A stretch of 64,000 nucleotides of DNA from Cryptomeria japonica (lineage: Eukaryota; Streptophyta; Pinopsida; Cupressales; Cupressaceae). Of this stretch, positions 33,300 through 41,799 are shown in pieces. A program made the position numbers and the translations under genes. The DNA is taken from positions 152,723,048-152,787,047 of the forward strand of contig NC_081407.1 in assembly GCF_030272615.1 (NCBI RefSeq), written 5' to 3'. The notes beneath the pieces were generated by a model. It ran no database searches, had not been told where the DNA came from, and saw nothing but the letters and a program-made list of their open reading frames with translations. The stretch's first letter is position 1. Each line of letters starts with the position of its first letter.

Positions 33300-33590
33300 T
33301 CGATTTGTCATCGATCGTTGTCCTCTTGTCAGTCTTGTCGTCTGGCGAACGATTTATCATCAATCCTTATCATTTTCAATCTTGTCGTTTTAACGATCGA
33401 TTTGTCATCGATCGTTGTCATGTTCGATCTTGTCATTTTGCGATCGATTCGTCATTGATCGCGGTCATTTTCAATATTGTTGTTTTGCAATCTATTTTGT
33501 CATCGATTCTTGTCCTCTTGTCAACCTTGTCATTTTGCGATCGATTTGTCATCGATCGTTGTTTGTCTCAATTATGTCAATTTGGATCAA
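33300..33590 (+). repeat. Six-copy tandem repeat of about 48 bp with cgatcgat cores
   Basis: Units start near 33301, 33349, 33398, 33444, 33491 and 33541 with cgatttgtcatcgatcgttg or variants, followed by tc-rich text ending cttgtcatttt. The units are 46-50 bases long and diverged. They lie in the U3 of gypsy-2's LTR and bring many palindromic cgatcg sites. Confidence 0.85.
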
Positions 33591-34205
33591 TTTGTCATTG
33601 TTCCACGTCAATTGGCGTATTTTCTCAATCAAATCATTTATCACATTGGTCATTTATCAATCCAAAATCAAATCATGATCGAGTCAATTATCTTTCATCA
33701 AGACCTAATTCATCTTCTAGGGTTTCGTGATTTCATCATTTAACCTTGTTTGTCATTTCCTCCTTTAGGATTAATAAATTATTTATTTATCCTAAGTCTT
33801 CTCATTGCAATTAAATGTTCATTTAATGGGCTAATTATTCCTCTTTGTGAATTAATTAATAAATGACAAATTATTAATTAATTTACCTAATTTCTAATTT
33901 CCATTAATTTCTTAATTCCTAAATTCTTAATTCTCTAATTTCCTAATTTTCTAATTCCTAATTTCAATTTCCTTCTATTTCTCTCCTAAATTCATGGAAA
34001 TGACATGTCAATTTGTCATAATTTGTCATAATTGACAATCAATCAATTTTTGACATAGAAGTTGTCATAATTTGTCATAAATCATCAATCAACAAATTTT
34101 GCATAGAAGGTGCATAATTTGTCATAAATTTGTCATAATTGACATAATTGATTTGCAATTTCCATTTGAATTGAATCATGCTAATCTTGTCATCTCTCCA
34201 ATTCT

Positions 34206-34213
34206 TCTATAAA
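34206..34213 (+). promoter_or_regulatory. TATA-like box of gypsy-2 LTR
   Basis: The sequence ctataaat lies about 1.2 kb into the LTR, downstream of the tandem array and the AT-rich part, as in the other gypsy LTRs here. It is supported by motif and position only. Confidence 0.55.
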
Positions 34214-34390
34214 TTGGATGATCTTCATCAGTCAAAGCTAATTGGTAATCAGACTATTGAATTTACGCTTCTAGTACTCTTGATCAAAAATCTCGTCTAC
34301 TTGCTTTCAATTGTGTGTGTGCACTTGTAGGTGAGATCCACAACCAAACCATTTGAAGAGGAAAGAAGAACAATGGAGCCGCATGAAGGA

Positions 34391-36656
34391 GCATTCAAAT
34401 CACATCTTTGGTTTGCATAATCTTTGCTTTTGAATGTTTTTATTTCATGTCTCGATTGAGTGTTGTTTAGGATAGATCATTGCAATGAATGCATTTGTGA
34501 TTGAGCTATTACGTTTATATTGTTTGTGATGATTTCCTATTTCCTAATGTTTTTTTTTGTGGAGAAAAAAAAGTCATAATCAATTGATCACATAAAATTT
34601 TTTGTATAGAATTAAAATAAACGATTTTTGGGTATATTAGATCATGTTTTTACCTTTCCAGATCATTTTACGGTTTGTGATTTGGATAAATATTGAGGAA
34701 GTTATGACATTTTTAATTATGCTGCTATGAATGGTCAAAATTTTCAAAAACAAAATCATGCAACCTTCATCTAGATTAATTTAGCTTGGCAAATTAATCA
34801 TGCATTCATGCAAATTTTATCTAGATTAATCTAGGGTGGTAAATTTGATAAATTTCACATAGATTAATCTAAGAGGACAAAGAATCACAACTTTTATGGA
34901 TTAATTTTGATGGTGATTCATTTCTCTTGATTCTCTAACATTGTTGGTAGCTTTGTGGCAAAATGCTTGACAAAGAATTATTTCACAAACTACTAATGAA
35001 TTTTATGCAGGTTCGATAGTCAAAGACTAAACATATCAAGCTTCTGACTTGGGTTTTGCAGGTTGCCTTGGACTACAACTAAACCTTGTGTTTGCAATTT
35101 TTTTTTTTAGGCACCTAGTGATTTCTAAATAGGATGGAATGAATCTATGCTTGATTTGATTGTCGAGTTTGACATTGGAGTAGGAGAGTATGCTCTCATC
35201 CTTCTTAGGGTGATCAGAAATCCAGATCTTCGATACCATGCTCATGTCTTTGATTGTTTGTCACCTTTAGAGGGCCCGCCTTCCTGACCATTTGCTTTTG
35301 CAAGCAAGTGATATTCGTGAGAAGGGAACGACCCAAAGTGAGTACGGCTAGAATACCTTGGCATTCCAACTCACTATAAATAAATACCTGATGGGCGAAA
35401 GCTTTGAAGGAAGGGTTACGTGGGAATTGTAGTTACTTGGGAAGTGATGACCCTTGAACTCTTTCTCATATCAACATCTAAGTAGGGCCTCTTGGTCTAA
35501 ATCATGCTTGCGCGACTACATTTGTTTAGTATCTTGATGGGCTTAATGTCTCAATCATGCTTGCGTGACATCAAGGAGTAACGCTTAATAGAAATCCTTA
35601 CTAAACACCTTGTTTTTAGAGGCCAAAAACCCTTCTAGTTGCTTGAGAAGGACAAGTTCGGATACTTGGAAGAGATACTAAGTTCGCCATGGGGAGATTT
35701 CCATGGGGACTGATGCTTGGCTTCCCTGAGAAGTGAGTGCCATGGAGGGGAGCCCGTGGGGTCAAGCATCTATGTATTCTCCTTGAATCCCATAACAAGT
35801 CTACCTCTCAAGTACCTAATGTCCTTGCCTACCATAAGAAATATGTGAATGAGCATGATTGTATTGAGTCTAAGTTGAAATATCTTGTCTTCTTTGTTTG
35901 TCAAAAGTTGAATTGTGTATCATTTCAAAAAACAAGGTAAATTGATTCAAAACAAGGTTAAACCCAAGAACATTTCATCCAACAAAGTTCAAAACACCTT
36001 CAAACATGGTTGTCAAACATTTTACAAAATCTTGTCTCAACATTCATGTCACTTAGATTTAGGTTCATCCTAGGTTTGCATTTTGCAAGTTCATTGTCAA
36101 GTACCAAGGTTAGGTTCACCTAGGTCATACTCCTTTGCATATCAATAAGGGTCATCCATTTGCATGTGTCCTCTTGCATTAGAGTAATACCATTGTCATA
36201 CGTTTGCATTTGCATACCCTAGGTCCCTTCATTAAGCTTAGGTCATTATCATATCATATTAGGGTCATTTGCATAGTAATTGTCCCTTTGCATATAGTGT
36301 CAAAACTAGGTCTTGTCATACTTGAGTAATCCAAATCTTTGATAAACCCTAAGTCATTGTTAAGAAGTCTAGACCTTATCAAGCCTTTTCTCTTTATGTC
36401 ATTATTGTCATTTGGTCAAACCTAGCTTAGTATCCAAGCATATAGGGGAGACTTTGTCATTTGTCCTTTTGTCACTGGGTCCTTTTGTCTTTTGAGGTCT
36501 AGACATCATTTCAATTTCCTAAGGGTCTCTTTCTTAGATTTGGATTCCAAAAAGTTTGTCAAAATCTTGAAAAACAACAAAAACATAGGTTGCATTCTTT
36601 CCATAGATTGCATTTTCATTTATTTAGTTTGCATATCATACATCATCCTTTAAAAG
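34391..36656 (+). other. Gypsy-2 untranslated leader
   Basis: About 2.2 kb without a convincing ORF. It holds three near-palindromic tagattaatcta words (34772, 34822, 34860), the conserved leader block at 35268-35383, the catggggactgatgcttgg word shared with gypsy-1 (about 35698), and a run of tttgcat and ggtcat words at 36100-36330. The gag-like ORF starts at 36657. Confidence 0.6.
35268..35383 (+). other. Conserved leader block, gypsy-2 copy
   Basis: Ordered words agagggcccgccttcc, gagaagggaacgacccaaag and attccaactcactataaata match gypsy-1 (7809-7916, minus) and gypsy-3 (50457-50552). The spacing is similar in all three. Confidence 0.75.
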
Positions 36657-37409
36657 TTGCATTTGCATAGTGACATGTCTATTGAAGCAAGGTTCCAAGC
36701 ACCAATGATGCAACAAAGTTTGATGTATCAACCGACAATGCAATCAAATTTTAATCCAAGGCAATCACAATTATATCCAACCCAACAACAAAGCAACATT
36801 GATCAAACTTTTTATGATGAAACAAGTCTCCAAATACAAAAACTAGAGGAGAAACTAGCTCAAGAAAATGAGATTTTGGAACAAAGAGTGAAAAACATTG
36901 AGAAGAATAGATCACAAATGTCCAAAATGTTTCAAAAATTGCCAGGTCGAAATCCAAAGATTGAGCCAATAGATGTAAGATCTCTTCTTGAACGATCAGA
37001 CATACCAGCTCTCCTCTCCCAAATAGAGATGATGAAACAATTTCAAGAAAAGAGACAACATCAATTTCAACATTATGTGCCTCCACAACAAGAACAAGAA
37101 GGTGTTTACTATCAATCAGATTTTCAACCAATACAACCAATGGCTCAACCAATTGTTCAACATATGCAACCAACACAACCAATGGTCCAATCTCAACAAT
37201 ATGTCCAACTGATTATCAGGTATCAACGACAAACTCAATGGACAACTCAGTATCAACAACAACAACCAAACATTCAAAAACAAAGGTTGCAGCACACACC
37301 AAGCCAAGTTTCAAACATGTCGGAACAATTGAACCAAGTCCAATATCAAAACATGACATCAAAACAAAAACAAGTTCAAATTCCAGATCCAATCATGTCA
37401 AAACCTTGA
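36657..37409 (+). CDS. Gypsy-2 ORF, N-terminal part, Gln-rich
   Basis: This is a 250-codon ORF starting MHLHSDMSIEARFQAPMMQQ. Residues about 60-100 (LQIQKLEEKLAQENEILEQR) look like a coiled coil. A short ordered piece, PKIEPIDVRSLLERSDIPAL, follows, then a Gln/Pro-rich tail (QPMAQPIVQHMQPTQPMVQS). It occupies the place of gag in gypsy-1 and gypsy-3 but shows no capsid or zinc-knuckle motif. It ends with TGA at 37407-37409; the same frame is open again for 701 codons after it. It may be a Gag-like N-terminus or an element-specific protein. The function is unknown, and coding status rests on its length and its position in the element. Confidence 0.5.
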   Translation: MHLHSDMSIEARFQAPMMQQSLMYQPTMQSNFNPRQSQLYPTQQQSNIDQTFYDETSLQIQKLEEKLAQENEILEQRVKNIEKNRSQMSKMFQKLPGRNPKIEPIDVRSLLERSDIPALLSQIEMMKQFQEKRQHQFQHYVPPQQEQEGVYYQSDFQPIQPMAQPIVQHMQPTQPMVQSQQYVQLIIRYQRQTQWTTQYQQQQPNIQKQRLQHTPSQVSNMSEQLNQVQYQNMTSKQKQVQIPDPIMSKP

Positions 37410-39512
37410 AAGAAAGGTGGCTTTATTGCAATGCTCTTAAGGAAATTACCAAGTGAGTTCTTTGAGGAAGATCAAGATAATACACTTATGTCTAGCAATG
37501 CCTCATCCCCCCGCAAACAAATTGACTCTCCAGTGGCATCTATCCCTACACCTCTAGAAGTTTCACAAGAACCTTCCATATTGTCCTCATCAAACAATAC
37601 ACCCAAGGATGCAATTGTCCAAGGGCTATCCATAATTGATTGCCAAGATAATCCAATTCATGATGCACATCCTTGTCATGTTTCAGAAATACAAGACCCA
37701 ATGCCACCATTCACTTTATTGCCATTACCTGTTTTAGAGGACCCCATTCGAAGTCCCTCTTCCTCATGTTCAAGCATTGATTCCTTGTCAGAATCCATCA
37801 CAAATGTTCAAAGTGCATTTCCTTCATCCCAAAACATTGAGCCCTTGCCAGAATCCTCCATGCATATCCAAAGTCCAACCCCATGTCAAGAGGATAATTT
37901 AGAGCATGAAGAAATGTGTCTTGAAATAGATGAAGATGAAGATCTTGAAACCTTATCATCCCATCCAATTTTTGACCAGGACTCCATGTTCCCAGACACT
38001 CACGATGATTCCCCTATTCTTGTCCATCCTATTCAAAGTCCTCTTGACACTCCATTCCCCGAGCAAGATCAAGATATCCTAGTTCATCCAATCCCAAATG
38101 ATCCCCTTCCATTTCATGAACACAATGTCCTTTCAAATCCCATTGACATTCCACTTCCTGAGAAAGATCAAGATATCCTTTCCATCCTTTCCGATGATCC
38201 CATTGAAAGTCAAGAGCAAAGCACCTTTAAAGAGGATTCCAATGATCTTCCTCCTTGTCAAGATCAAATTATTCATTCAGATCCTCCACAAGATCCACTT
38301 GTTCCTCCATCTCCTTGTCCTAATGCTCCAGCATATCCACTCCAAGATCACATTTCTTGTGATGATCCCATTATTCCTCCCATTCCATCTCTTGAAGAGC
38401 TTATCATTGAACCATGTCCACTACACACTCCTAGTCCCCCTCACAATCCTAATCCCACTCATGATTCTAACGTGTCAGTGCAACATGTTCATGAACCCTC
38501 GACATGCATAATGGGTTCTTCCACTTTGGTGCAATCTGATCCACTTCAAGATCTCATTATTTCTCTCATATCATATCCACCTCATAATGGACTTGCGTCT
38601 TCTTCCCAAAGAAAAGAGTATCCTACAAGTCAAGATATCCATAAAGGCAAAGGAGTAGATCTTCATAAGCAAGAATCCCTTCATGTCAAAGAAGATCTTA
38701 AGGGTCATGTCTACACAACTCACTCTCAAGACATTGGTATCCCTCCATCAAAATCAAAACATATCCCTTCCCCTTCATACCTTCCATCCATCTTAGGCCC
38801 TTATATTCCTTCGTCCTCTATGCAAGGTCAACAAAGGCACACATCCTTGAGTAAATTTCATCCATCCAAAAGAACTCCATTTCATTCATATCCATCCATG
38901 CATTCATTTCCCCCTCCAAGCAATTTGGATGCCAAGTATAAAAGTCATAAGTCTAGCAATCCACATGTATTCAAGGATCAACATGTCCAATATAATCGAC
39001 ATGTCAAAACAAAGAACAATATGATCTATAAAGAAAAAGAAATATCCAAAAGGCCACAAAGGCCCACTGAGAAAAATCATGCAAAGTCAAAATATATATG
39101 GGTTCCTAAATCCCTTGTGCAAGCAATGCACTCCAAGGAACCACAAAAGCATGAAAAATCAAAAACCATGTGGATCCCTAAGCGGCTCCTTGAAGTGCAA
39201 AAGCCTAAAGAAACATCCCACTTGGCATCCAAAATTGCTATTCCTCCATCCAAACCTCTCAAATCTATTCCTCCATCACCTTCTTCATCCATTTTGGTTC
39301 CTTATGTCCCAAAATCCATAGCCTTTCCTTCCTCAAAATCTCAATATCCAAAATACATTTTTCCTCCATCAATCCATCACCCCTCAAGGTGTGTGCCAAT
39401 GTCAATCTTGCCAACATTTCCGTCCACTGAAGTCCAATTCTTCCAATACCCTATTCATTATCCAATGCATATTTTCCATCCTTCGATCCCTTTGGTCCAA
39501 TCCTTTGCATAA
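37410..39512 (+). CDS. Gypsy-2 long Pro/Ser-rich ORF in frame after a TGA
   Basis: Codons run from KKGGFIAMLLRKLPSEFFEE (ATG at 37431) to the stop after LVQSFA at 39510, with no internal stop, unlike nearly every other coding region here. The first half is acidic and rich in P, S, D, I and H with loose repeats (PFPEQDQDILVHPI, PLPEKDQDILSIL). The C-terminal third is basic and has two related motifs, KYIWVPKSLVQAM and TMWIPKRLLEVQ. No enzyme motif, zinc finger or membrane segment is seen. Low complexity and C-rich codons (few chances for stops) mean openness alone is weak evidence; the W-(V/I)-P-K pair argues for real protein sequence. I do not recognise the family. Confidence 0.45.
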   Translation, partial: KKGGFIAMLLRKLPSEFFEEDQDNTLMSSNASSPRKQIDSPVASIPTPLEVSQEPSILSSSNNTPKDAIVQGLSIIDCQDNPIHDAHPCHVSEIQDPMPPFTLLPLPVLEDPIRSPSSSCSSIDSLSESITNVQSAFPSSQNIEPLPESSMHIQSPTPCQEDNLEHEEMCLEIDEDEDLETLSSHPIFDQDSMFPDTHDDSPILVHPIQSPLDTPFPEQDQDILVHPIPNDPLPFHEHNVLSNPIDIPLPEKDQDILSILSDDPIESQEQSTFKEDSNDLPPCQDQIIHSDPPQDPLVPPSPCPNAPAYPLQDHISCDDPIIPPIPSLEELIIEPCPLHTPSPPHNPNPTHDSNVSVQHVHEPSTCIMGSSTLVQSDPLQDLIISLISYPPHNGLASSSQRKEYPTSQDIHKGKGVDLHKQESLHVKEDLKGHVYTTHSQDIGIPPSKSKHIPSPSYLPSILGPYIPSSSMQGQQRHTSLSKFHPSKRTPFHSYPSMHSFPPPSNLDAKYKSHKSSNPHVFKDQHVQYNRHVKTKNNMIYKEKEISKRPQRPTEKNHAKSKYIWVPKSLVQAMHSKEPQKHEKSKTMWIPKRLLEVQKPKETSHLASKIAIPPSKPLKSIPPSPSSSILVPYVPKSIAFPSSKSQYPKYIFPPSIHHPSRCVPMSILPTFPSTEVQFFQYPIHYPMHIFHPSIPLVQSFA

Positions 39513-39689
39513 ATCCTCGCCTTAGTTTCATCTTATTTTCCATGTCCTTATCCTACCAACATCTTTGAGCATGCTTTTAAAGGTCATGGTCCATTTTTTT
39601 CAAGGCTACTATCCAAAAAAAAAAGACGCTTGAGTCCTTCTTCCATCCCCTATCATGTGTCCATCTTCTATTGAAAAAGTCAAAATGCA

Positions 39690-39835
39690 AAAAAAAAAAA
39701 AAAAAAAGAAAAAAAAAAGACAAAAGAAAAAAAAAAGTAAAGCAAAAAATAATTCGTCCACTGGTGAAAACCTGGCAAACAGGCGCCTTGGGCAAGTACC
39801 GTGATGAAAACCTGGCAAACAGGCGTCATGCGTAA
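39690..39835 (+). other. Gypsy-2 3' module: A-rich tract and duplicated GAAAACCTGGCAAACAGGCG
   Basis: After an A-rich run (39690-39750) the 20-mer gaaaacctggcaaacaggcg occurs twice, near 39767 and 39807, with ggcaagtaccgtg between and catgcgta after. The order is the same as in gypsy-1's 3' module (2040-2262, minus strand). It marks the family's terminal noncoding region. Confidence 0.8.
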
Positions 39836-40460
39836 TCTATGAACTTCTTGCACACCACACTTGGGTGCAGATTTCCTCCTTCATTATCCTATCGCACCCC
39901 TGTCATTACCCTTCATATCCTATTGTCCCTCAGGTCCATTTTCTCTTTCCACCTTTGATCTTCGCAAGGCTGAGGATCATCATGAGCATCATGTATCTTG
40001 TTTGCAAATTTCAGTCTATCATAGCTTTTGGTCATTTATCCATTTGCTTATTATAACTTTTCATCCATATTCCCTAGCTTATTGCGACTTTCTGCCACTA
40101 TCCCGTATCCTATCCTGACCTTCAGCCCATGTCCCTTATCCATTCTTGGTCTTGCTTATCCTATCCATATCTTATCACTATCCATACACTCTTTTTCATT
40201 CCTTGATCTTGATCTGACATAAGGATGCAAAATTTAAACATGGTTTCAAACACCTCTTGACATGTCCCTCATGCCATGTCACTGCTTTACATTGTCATAT
40301 CCAGTCTCTTGTCCGATCACGCAATAGCCCTTGAAAATTGCATATGTATTGTCTCCATGATAAAAGGCCTTTGTCTTCCCTCTATCCACCATCATTTTAG
40401 CAAGCCTATTTATTCACCTGTCATATTCCTTTCCTTGCTAGACACTAGGGGCAAAATAAA
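39836..40460 (+). other. Gypsy-2 3' untranslated region
   Basis: Pyrimidine-rich sequence with repeated ttatcctatcc-like words (39885-40190) and no gene. It ends at gacactaggggcaaaa (about 40441-40456), which has the form of a polypurine tract preceding a 3' LTR that is not there. Confidence 0.5.
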
Positions 40461-40467
40461 TAAAAAA

Positions 40468-40740
40468 TGAAAAATGTCCTGAAATAATTCAAAAAAATTG
40501 AAAAATGTCCTGAAATAATTCAAAAAAAATGAAAAATGTCCTGAAATAATTCAAAAAAATTGAAAAATGTCTTGAAATAATTCAAAAAAATTGAAAAATG
40601 TCCTGAAATAAAATAAAAAAAATTTGAAAAATGTCTTGAAATTTTTTTTTTTTTAAAAAAATTGAAAAATGTCCTGAAAAAATCCTAAAAAAATTGAAAA
40701 ATGTCCTGAAAAAAATCCCTAAAAATCATATAAAGTCCTG
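40468..40740 (+). repeat. Tandem array of tgaaaaatgtcctgaaat units
   Basis: Eight copies start at 40468, 40499, 40530, 40561, 40592, 40625, 40663 and 40695; the first five are spaced by exactly 31 bases. Later units lose the aataattcaa part and gain A or T runs. The array stands where gypsy-2's 3' LTR should begin. Confidence 0.9.
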
Positions 40741-40789
40741 AAAAAATGAACACAAAAAAATTGTAAAATTTCAAAACAACAATTTCTTT

Positions 40790-41259
40790 GGCATCAATCA
40801 AGAAAACCTCAACCGTTCCTTGATTACCTCTTCATCGAGCTCAGTAACTCATCACGTGCTTTGCATTAGATGCAATACATTTTGCTCATTCCCTAGACAA
40901 ACGAATGCACCAAAACATCTTGAACTTGTCTTCATACAATGACCTTACGTGTCACCATCATTACTGCTCAACATCAGATCATAAACCAACATAACCAATT
41001 CAACAACCTTAATCGGTTAGGGTTTAACAAAAACAACTGGTAGGGTTTACCGGTTACATAACATAGAAAGGGTTTAACCTTTTACTCCGATTACCGGTTC
41101 AACTCACAAACTTACATACCGGTTTACAATAGCCTTCACAAAGCTCTTCCTACCAGTTATAATACAATATCAAAAATACCAATAATATCATTACCGGTTC
41201 AATTGACATCAATGACAACATAACATATCATTAATGCAATCTTCATGCAAGTGCCAACA
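40790..41259 (-). repeat. Copia-D 5' LTR piece 3 (LTR start)
   Basis: In element sense it starts tgttggcacttgcatgaaga at 41259 and includes attgcattaatgatatgtta, matching the solo LTR start at 55177. It carries several accggtt words (41055, 41094, 41119, 41193). The left edge, where gypsy-2 sequence begins, is accurate to within a few bases. Confidence 0.85.
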
Positions 41260-41735
41260 AGGACTATTGGTAACAGCAGGAGAAGAAATATTGTGAATAA
41301 TAAACTGATAATCAATGGTAGGATCTTCAAGGGATATGAGGGAAGTTGCGCTTGCCATCTCATCCACATGTTGATTGTCCTTTCGAGGGATGGGTTCTAT
41401 GGTGTAAGAAGTTAACTTCTCTAACAATTATAAGCTTAAGTCACGATATAATGATAATTTGTCTTGTTTAGATTGATAAGTTCTCGTAACTTGTCTTATA
41501 ATCAATTATGAATCACCATAGATACACAAATATTTAACATTAAAGCATAAAGCCACTTTTAACAGTGATAAGGGCTTCATATTCAAAGATATTATTAGTA
41601 CAAAGGAAATTGAGATGATAGGATAAATGGATTGGTTTTCCTAATGGCAGTGTTAAAATGACAACAACGCTTGAACTAGTTCGACACTTAGATCCATCAA
41701 AATACAATTTCCAAGTCTTATCAATATCAATAAGA
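41260..41735 (-). pseudogene. Gypsy-4 second (archaeal-type) RNase H
   Basis: The segment reads KTWKLYFDGSKC near 41690-41725, then GKPIHLSYHLNF and CTNNIFEYEAL, and ends with YTIEPIPRKDNQHVDEMAS near 41340-41400. These are the landmarks of the extra RNase H of Tat elements (FDG Asp, YEAL Glu, C-terminal IPR-x-x-N-x-x-VD). Several stops interrupt it. The last codons before 41260 are cut by copia-D. Confidence 0.8.
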
Positions 41736-41799
41736 AGAACAAAGTAATTAGGAAAGGGCTATTGATTAGGTAGAGTAAGAGGAGAAAGAGCATCGACCA

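Larger units (their letters stand above)
33001..34390 (+). repeat. Gypsy-2 5' LTR (3' edge approximate)
   Basis: The left edge is exact (tgtagacacc after copia-D LTR sequence). The LTR contains the 48-bp tandem array, AT-rich pairs at about 33770-33900, dense ttgtcataa words (34010-34150) and a TATA-like box at 34206-34213. A clear primer-binding site was not found, so the right edge is a guess. Confidence 0.55.
33001..40789 (+). mobile_element. Non-autonomous gypsy-type element gypsy-2 without recognisable pol
   Basis: It starts tgtagacacctaaaaatggt like the other gypsy LTRs, has a leader with the conserved block and other words shared with gypsy-1, a long ORF split by one TGA, and the same 3' noncoding module as gypsy-1. 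No capsid, protease, RT or integrase motif was found in any frame. The 3' LTR is absent: after a polypurine-like ctaggggcaaaa (about 40445) a tandem array runs directly into copia-D LTR sequence. The structure fits a LARD-like element that borrows proteins from relatives (inference). Confidence 0.7.
20686..41259 (-). mobile_element. Copia element copia-D, split by two nested insertions
   Basis: Internal region 20686-25039 (minus) with RNase H, RT, integrase, protease and gag, primer-binding site 25022-25038, and a 5' LTR in three pieces (25040-25686, 32686-33000, about 40790-41259). The pieces add up to about 1.43 kb, matching the uninterrupted solo LTR of the same family at 55177-56610. The 3' LTR is missing: the sequence runs from a polypurine word (caaagggggaga at about 20685) straight into LINE ORF1. 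At its right end it joins gypsy-4 RNase H sequence, so copia-D inserted into gypsy-4. Confidence 0.85.

Noticed and set aside
33290-33600. CRISPR-like array
   Set aside because: Units are diverged head-to-tail tandem copies without unique spacers, in a plant LTR.
37431-39512. Host structural (extensin-like) protein for the Pro/Ser-rich ORF
   Set aside because: No signal peptide, no SPPPP or YVY repeats, no intron signs, and it lies inside gypsy-2 between leader and 3' module.
39577-39818. Minus-strand Phe-rich ORFs opposite the A-rich tract
   Set aside because: They arise from poly-T in the reverse complement of the gypsy-2 3' module.
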